The notes beneath the pieces were generated by a model that was not told the DNA's origin, ran no database searches, and saw only the letters and a program-made list of their open reading frames with translations. From contig CM031601.1 in the NCBI GenBank assembly GCA_018398815.1, positions 26,148,863 to 26,212,862 on the forward strand: a DNA stretch of 64,000 bases, read 5' to 3'. Shown piece after piece: positions 53,754-63,000 of this stretch; position 1 is the first letter of the stretch; each line of letters starts with the position of its first letter. This stretch comes from Conus ventricosus (taxonomy: Eukaryota > Mollusca > Gastropoda > Neogastropoda > Conidae). Made by a program: the position numbers and the translations under genes.

Positions 53754-56651
53754 TGTGTGTGTGTGTGCATGCGTGTGTGCGTGCGTGCCTGTGTGTGTGT
53801 GTGTGTGAACGTATGCCCATGCACAGGGATTCCCATCAACTTCTTATGACACTTACCCTTTTTTCCCCTTTGCTTTACCCGCTGGCCTTACCCTGAATTT
53901 GTCCATGACAGCAGCCAGTCGTTTGAAGAGCCCAGCAGCCTTCCTGTAGCACACCACAAAGCCCTGTGCATTGCGGATGATGATGGAGGGGAACACCAGG
54001 TTGTCCGTTGCCTCACTCACGCCCTTGAAGTGGTTGGGGATGCCAATGAATTTTTTCATCTCGCGGAAGTACTTGGACTTGATCTCCTCAAAAGGAGGGC
54101 GGAACTGCAGTCTCTGCTGCCTGAAAAGATGACAAAGAAGAATGTTTTCTCCAAAATCTTTGTTATGCGTTTATACGCACACACCCATATATAATATATA
54201 TTAAAACCCCCACGCCCCACCCAAGTACATTTTGTAACAATTGTCAAGCATGCACTCAAATTCTGACAGGCAGAATTTTTTTTCTTTTTGGGGGGGAGGG
54301 GGGATGTGGTGTGGTGTGGTGCGGTGGAGGAGGTATCATAAAATATAAATTTTGAAAGACAACAATATGTAAGCAATCACAAATCTGAATGGCAAACTCT
54401 TACACCTTTGTTTATTCTCTTTTTATCATGCAAATGAACAGGCAAACTTAACAAATTTATGCAGAGGCATGGAACCCCAATGACAAAAAAAATAATTTAT
54501 ATTACACCCCATGATGAACAGTCATAGGGGTGCCATGAATGGCCCATGAACAACGATGTAGCTGCTGTTCTTAGGTGTTCATCATGGATTTCAGCGGGCA
54601 ATATGAAATGCTTGGCGACATCAATTTCCTCTCCAAGTACCATTGCGGAAGCTGGGTCTTTTTATTTTTCCATGACCAACAAACGCTGAGTTGGATAACA
54701 GGATCTTTAGACTGTGTATCTGATACTTTGCGTGTACATACATGCATTCAGCCACTGGCCGGTCTGTACCTACACTGGAAGACTAACTTGGCTCCATACT
54801 TCATCTTTCAGGCACTGCTGGGGCTTGAACATTCTACCCAAACAGTTCCAGAAATGCTGCAATCTGTTTGAGTCTCCTTGGACTGAGAAGCAATTGCGGT
54901 AACCACTTGACCGTCACGCAAGCGACCTGTCTTCACCTGTTTCAGCTTCCAATTCGCAAGCAAAATGGAGAAGCCATAACTTGGCTGGCATAGCCAAGAC
55001 AGGTCTGACCTTATGCAAAGGTGGCAATCCATACTCTCCTCTACCACCAAACCAGTGCCTTTCATTGTCAATGACCACTTTCATTCGTCCAGTTAACTTG
55101 AACTTTACTCTTGGGTGTAGCACATTGTCAACAGAGCTTAATCTAGGATTTTTCAAAAAGGGGGCAGTCCCCCCCTCATATCAAAAATAGGGGGGCACCC
55201 CCCCCCCCCCCCCCCCCCCCCCCCGGGCCACTTCTTCAGCCAATCGTCTTGAAACTGGTGTTCCCTTGCACTGGCACTCTTTTTGGGCTGCTTCTCCCAG
55301 CTTTTGGATGTAGTCGCGGTTTCTTCATGATCTTCTCCACCCTCGCACGGCACAGAATCTTTTTTTTTTCACTTTTCTTCCACGAAAGTCGAAGTCAAAT
55401 AGGGTGGGTGCACGCTTCATTTTGGAAAATATCCAATATGGCGTTTTAAACTCTCGCAACTTCTCGTCGGTGATCGAGAAGGAGGACATGAACGCCGCCG
55501 ATTGGTTGATTTACACTAACAGCCAATGAAATATCAAGAAATCGTTCGCTCCTGCTCAGTTCTTGTTTCAGTTTTTCAAGCAGACGACAAACGAGCCCCC
55601 GCAACGATCAGTGAACAGGGCGGGCAGTCCTGCAACTGTGCGGGAGTCTGCCCGCGTTAAGACTTGATAATTGCGGGAAGGAACAGATTTTCGGGGATTG
55701 TACAAATCCCGCGCTCCAGAGTAAGCTCTGTGTCAATGTCGTTATCACCATTGGCTAAATAAACTGATTTTGTTGGCGAAACCATGTCTCCTTTTGTGGA
55801 CATGGGACTTTGATAGTCTTGTACAACTACTGAGGTCGATAATGATATTCACGCTCCACCCCTCCTTCCCCAACATCCTACTCCCCCCCCCCCCCCCACC
55901 TCTATCCTTTTTCATTTCCCTCACTTTGGATGACTTCAAACTGGTCCATAATTTCAGTTCTCTTCAGTGACCACCGGATGTTAAAACATCACAAATGAAG
56001 TTACCTGTAGGTGAGCTCCACTCTAATCTCGGGCAGGTTTTCGTTCAGTGCCTCCAGTCCCATCTGATACTGATGCTCCAGTGCCTTGTACAACTGTCGA
56101 TCCCAGTGGGCTCTCCATGGCTTCATATTCTCACTCACAAAACCCTACAACAAGTCATACAACAAGGGTACACAATGTGTGGTATTTGAAGAGGTTTAGG
56201 GTGACAGGAAAATGTTCATACATGGCAGACACAATCCCGCACTAACAAGCATGGTAAGGTGACCGTCACATCACACCATAACATCTGTTCATGTCTGTAC
56301 TGGCCTGTTCCCAGTCATTTCAGCTTTAAACCCGCCAGATCTTGTGTTAGAGTCTCACACAGACATACACTTACCTGATTTGAATGATGTTGTCTTTATC
56401 CGTACATTTCGATATTCATGCATGCACACGGTCATGTGTGAGTGAATATGAACTTGCCAAATGACCCACCATCCACAGCTTACATACCACCATCCATATC
56501 CACTGGCAAACACTTCACACAAATAACCCCTTCTGTACCCCTCCCCCCCTCCTACTCAGACACAAACAGACAGAGAGACACACACACACGTATACGAACT
56601 CTCACACGCACAGACACACACACACACACATATACACACATGCACGCGCAA

Positions 56652-56723
<72 letters not shown>

Positions 56724-58510
56724 CATTACCTGCTGGACAAGGTTGGCCATCAAATGTCTGATGTCCATCAAGCCATCCTTCCACCGTTGCTGCTGTCTCA
56801 GCAAGTCAATGCTCATCAGCTGCTGGACCTGATTCCACACAGGGAGTGCCATCAACAGTTAATAACAACTACTGACACAGTGTCATCAACAGTTAATAAC
56901 AACTGCTGACACTGTCATCAACAGTTAACAACTGCTGACACAGTGAGTGTCATCAACCGTTAACAACTGCTGGCACAGTCAGTGTCATCAACAGTTGATA
57001 ACAACTGCTGACACAACGAGTGTCATCAACAGTTGATAACAGCTGCTGACAAAGTGAGTGTCATCAACAGTTGATAACAACTGCTGACACAATGGGTGTC
57101 ATCAGCAGTTAACAACTGCTGACATTGTCAGTGTGATCAACAGTTGATAACAGCTGCTGACACAACGAGTGTCATCAACAGTTGATAACAACTGCTGACA
57201 CAGTCAGTGTCATCAACAGTTGATAATAGCTGCTGACACAGTGAGTGTCATCAACAGTTAACAACTGCTGACACAGTCAGTGTCATCAACAGTTAATAAC
57301 AGCTGCTGACACAGCAAGTGTCATCAACAGTTGATAACAACAGCTGACACAACGAGTGTCATCAACAATTAACAACTGCTAACACAATGAGTGTCATCAA
57401 CAGTCAAAAACAGCTGCTGACACAGTCAGTGTCATCAACAGTTGATAACAACTGCTGACAGTGAGTGTCATCAACAGTTAACAACAACTGCTGACACAGT
57501 GAGTGTCATCAACAGTTAACAACTGGTGACACAGTCAGTGTCATCAACAGTTAACAACAACTGGTGACACAGTGAGTGTTGTCAACAGTTAACAACTGGT
57601 GACACAGTGAGTGTCATCAACAGTTAACAACAACTGCTGACACAGTGAGTGTTGTCAACAGTTAACAACTGGTGACACAGTGAGTGTCATCAACAGTTAA
57701 CAACTGGTGACACAGTGAGTGTCATCAACAGTTAACAACAACTGCTGACACAGTGAGTGTTGTCAACAGTTAACAACTGGTGACACAGTGAGTGTTGTCA
57801 ACAGTTAACAACTGGTGACACAGTGAGTGTCATCAACAGTTAACAACAACTGCTGACACAGTGAGTGTTGTCAACAGTTAACAACTGGTGACACAGTGAG
57901 TGTCATCAACAGTTAACAACTGGTGACACAGTGACTGCCATCAACGGTTAACAAAAACTGCTGACACAGTGACTGCCATCAACGGTTAACAAAAACTGCT
58001 GACACAGTGATGGTCATCAACAGTTAAAAACAACTGCTGACAACACAAGCTCTCTGCATTCCAGACCTTTCTCTATGCACCATACATACTGTTTGTTTTT
58101 TTCTGTTCACCTACCTGACTGTACAGACAGGCAGCAACCAAGTCAAGTGTGGGTGTCATTGACCATAAAGACATGACCAAATTTCAGCCCAGGAGCTCAG
58201 CTTTTCATTACCTGGTGGGCCTTTTCAGTCATTCAAACAGGCATGCTAATCCTAGCAAGGGTGAGGGCATACTGTGAAAAACAACTGCAAACATGAAAGA
58301 GAGTTAAATCAGCTTTCCTCTACCGTTTGGCTGATCTCCTTTGACAAATGTATCCTCCTTGCCTCAGTGATATAAAACTGTGTAATGCAGCTGTGTAGCA
58401 GTTTTCAAAAAACCCTTTCTCTTCAAGTGCGGTTGGTTGCTACCTTTGCTGTTGAGACAACGCACTGTACTACTTAATGTAAGCCTCTATACGAAAGTGC
58501 AGCATGGATG

Positions 58511-58546
<36 letters not shown>

Positions 58547-58579
58547 TGCACTCATACATTCACTTGTCAAAGCAATCAT

Positions 58580-58643
<64 letters not shown>

Positions 58644-59994
58644 CCACACCAATGCCACAAACACCATACCTTCTCTGAGACAACAAAGTGAGATTTGCGG
58701 AGCTTTCGGTTCTCTGTAGTCAGGCGATCAGCAGCAGCCTGGAGTTTCTTGATGTAGGCTTCCAGCTGCTCTGGATTGTCCCATGTTACCTGCACTCCGT
58801 CCCCCTTGCTTTGGTAGCCTGCAGGAACAGGCCACTTGTATGATGCTATGTTATCTATGACATAGCATGACATCTGCAATACAATGTCTCCTCTACTGTA
58901 TAACATGTCTTCCATGATTTCACTGTTTCTCATCTCAGATGTAACAACATTACAACAGAAGACATAGCATATGAACACCTCACTTCCTTTACATCATCAC
59001 AAACTAGTAACTTATTTGCTTCAGAGTTTGGACCTACAAAAAGGGAGAAGACTGACTGCTGAACAGTATATTGTTTTTGTACAGTTCAAACCTGAAGACC
59101 CACATAACAAACACCTAAAGTCTTCTTGGATTATACATAGAAACATCAGCTCTAATATTCTTTCCTTTTCCTCTTGATTTGCTGAACCATGTTCTAGGGG
59201 CCCGCAGTCAAATGGTCACAGCCTTTGGCAATGGAGCTAATGGTTCTGAATTTGAACCACTCTCAGAGCTGATTTGTATGGCTTGTCAACTCGTTCCTTT
59301 CAGCAGGAAATGGGTACCGACTCAGTTCAGAGAAGCTCAAGGTGTCGAAATGATACTGATTCCAACATCATGGCTTATTGACTCCAACATCTATAACGCT
59401 GAACTTCTCATAGTTCATTATCCTTACAGTAATTAAGCCACTGGACTTCTCACCTCACCCACTCCCACATCCTCTTCCATTTTTCCATCCCTATCTCTTA
59501 CTTACGAGCATTGCTTTCTTTTGGATAGCCTGAGAACTAGTTGTTGGTTTGTTTTGGTTTTTCTCTGACAGTAGCCGACCAGCATAACTGAAGCAGAATA
59601 GCTTTCAGACATGTTTTGAGGTTTTATTTCAGATGAAAGAGGACTTCTAAACATAACCACTACAACAACAACAACAGCAAAATCAGAAGATGGAAAATCA
59701 GAAAGCAGCTGTCTAACCTGACTTTGGATTCTTGACTAGTCTTTCAAACGCCATGGCCGATTCCAACATCATGGCTTGTTGACTCTGGATCATCTGCCGG
59801 TCTATGGTGTTGTAGAAATGGGCCACCTGAAGTGCATTAATACATGAATGCAGAGAGGGAGACAAACAGACAGATTTCATCTGCATGAATGCATGGAGAT
59901 AAATTAGAATGAAAACACAAATTAACCACTTCCCAATTTCAGCCTTAATAATCTCTTGTTTCACAGCAAACACACGCATATGCATGCAGGCATG

Positions 59995-60049
<55 letters not shown>

Positions 60050-63000
60050 ACTGCTTCCCTAACAAAACATCATCAACCACTAAACCTGTATCCCATTCAA
60101 CTATATTACCCATCTCAACTTGCATTTTCTCCCTCCCTCACTTACACCATACAGACGACCCGTCAACACCATACAGACGACCGATTACTACCACAACTTG
60201 AAAGTGTCTACACAGACTAGGAAGTACCTGCTGGAGGATGGAGGATGACTCTAACAAATCAAGATGATGTTTGAAGATGATTCCATGACAGCAGGTGAAC
60301 AAGAAGTCATCTGGCTGAAAATGACTTCAACAGGAGATGAGCCTGTCTGAGGGCAATTCCATGACAGCAGACAAGCCAGAAGAAACCTGACAGAGGGTGA
60401 CTCCTATAACAGGCAATGAAGATGATTTCATGACAGAAGACAAGCCAGGAGGCACCTCTCTGGAGATGACCTTGCAATGACAGACTGAACCAGGAGGTGC
60501 CTGTTTGGAGGTGACCCTGCAATGACAGACTAAAGGAGGAGGTATCTACCTGTTTGAGGATGACGCCATGGCGATAGAACTTCTGGGCGGTGTTGGCCAC
60601 GTTCTGGATTTTGGAGGGGATGGTGAAGCCCAGGGCACCCAGCTGGCGCACCTCCCTCAGCAGCGTGACCAGCCGCTCGCTGTAGTTGACCCGCATCTTG
60701 CCGTCCTTGTGGTTCAGCTCCATCAGTCGCCCGTTGGTCTCCAGACTGTGCAGCACAGAATTTTGTCTGCTGTCATTGCTGTGCTTCTTGTTTACATTCC
60801 CCCTAACCAACAGCTACAATGCATAACAGCACAAAACTTTTAGCCCCTTGACTGCGTGAAGAGCATGTTGTTTTTTTTTTATATAGAATCACTGTAGCAT
60901 CTTATGATGGGGAGGGGCATGTAGACACAAGTAACAGGTACCACTGCCTCTCCTACCTTTATTAGCATGGTACAAAGTGAATTCCTTCTATTGAAGCAAC
61001 ATCTTTCAAGTCTACACAAAATTCTAATCACTCTCCTTGCAATCTGATTTGATTTCAGTCAGATTCTGTATGTAAACATTTCAAATTCATTTTGCAAAGT
61101 TGGCCCAAAGTTTCTGGTTTTACTTGAATGCTTGCATATCTTTGTTGTTGTTTTTTTTTTGTCTGGGTTGGTCATGTTGTTGGTGGTTTGTTCTTTCATT
61201 GTCAGCATAAACTGTTATCTATTTGTCTGTTGTTTTTCTTACCTTATCCACATTGCTATTTCTCTTCCTCCTAATCCTAAGTCTGGTTGATCGACAATTT
61301 CCTTGGATGTTTTATCACTATATTTGCCTATTTTCTCTTGAATCTTTAACTTGTTATTCATGCATTTATTCATTTCTTTATTTAACTTTTTATTCAGCCT
61401 TGATATGCCCCTCCTTTTCCCACATATGGCTGGGCTATTAAACACATCAATTGAAATGAATTTATTCATTCTTCATTTATCTACCTGTTTTTCTTTTTTC
61501 AAGTTTGTACAAGAAGTCCAAACATGCATAGAACAAACCAACCATTGAAAGAAACATTCCAATCAAAAATCAAAAAAAGAAAAGAAAAAGAGAACTGACA
61601 ACTAGTTCTTGTGAATCTGACAAGCTGACCTTGTCCTTCACGCTCTTTTGAATTAAACTTTGAAACAAGGAGCACTTTAAATATTCTTTTTTTTCTCTTT
61701 CTTTTTTGTAGCCAACTGAAATTTCATAACCTCTTTTACGTACAAGTCCTAGTTTAAATACTCATCAAGCTGTCACCTGAGGGGATGCTTGTGGTTGTCA
61801 ATGAGGGACTGGATTTCACGTGACCACTCATCAAATTGTTCACGACGGTAGTTCTGCAACTCCTCTTTCAGGTCGACAGCGTCTCTCTGGAACTTGTCAA
61901 ATCCTGACAGGTCCCCCAGCAATGCCTCCGCAATCAGCAGCGTCTCTTCGATCTGAAGAAGCAGAATTTATCGTAACAGCTCCATGTCTACAGGTGGTCT
62001 CATGGCTAATGGTCTCATCTACAAAGCCAGGAAATTCCAAGATCTGCTTTGTACTTTTTCTTCATTCTTAGGGACCAGCGGGACATTAATCTCATTAGTT
62101 CATGGGTTGAATCCTGTGCAAGGTTTCATTTTCCCACTATACCTGAAATGGTGGTCCGAGTGCAAGGTCTTCAGAATACAACAATAAAGCGAAGTGTATG
62201 AAGGATGCTGTCAGCATGTGTTACTCAATACAGAGAATTCTCATTTACATCCCCAAATGAGAACTACTTTGAACAACAGACTTACAAACAAATCTGCCTA
62301 CCTCTGAGCAAGTTTTGAACCCACCACTCTCTTTCATGCTGACTTCTTTCTTTCTCTTCTTTTCTCCTCTCACATTTTCTTTATTTACAAAAACCCATTA
62401 TGAATAATTTCATGAGTTTAACCAAATGAAACAGCCCTTACAAACAGGATCCATTACCTCAGCATTCTATGTCCAGTGTTATCATTGTAATGACAACTTG
62501 TCTGTGGTACATTCATTACTATATTCTGAATGGTCACTGCAGTTGTTTACTTTGACCATCATAGTGATAACAACTTGTCTGTGGTTTTGTCATTGAATCT
62601 GTACTTTGTGTGGTCACTGAAGTTGCTTACTTTGGCCTCCAGCTGCCGGACGAAGACAATATTGTTGACCACTTCCGGTAAGTTCTTTCCCTTGGGCACT
62701 CCCTTGCCACCTCGATGTCCTGTGCGCTGAGAAAAGTCCTCGCTGATCTGCCGTATGTGCACTGTGAGCTGGCCCAGAAGAGTTTCTCTGTCATGGGAAA
62801 GATCTGGTCATTAGTAACAATATGGAGCAGAACTGACAAAAAAGTTAAGCGACAACGTAAAGCTAAAAAGATAAAAAATGAAATAGTAAAAGAGAGAACG
62901 TAATGCTAAACGGCTGGGAAAATACAGAGGTAAAGGACAGAATGCGATACTAAATGAACTGATTTGAAAAAAAAGAAACAGTCAAGAAAAATAGAGTACA

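Noticed and set aside
55150..55353. [11 protein letters not shown] on the minus strand, reminiscent of hAT-type transposase starts.
   Set aside because: Too short, next to a poly-C run, and no other part of a transposase is nearby.
56848..58040. CRISPR-like array of ~35-bp repeats.
   Set aside because: Units are contiguous with no unique spacers, and the context is a eukaryotic intron.
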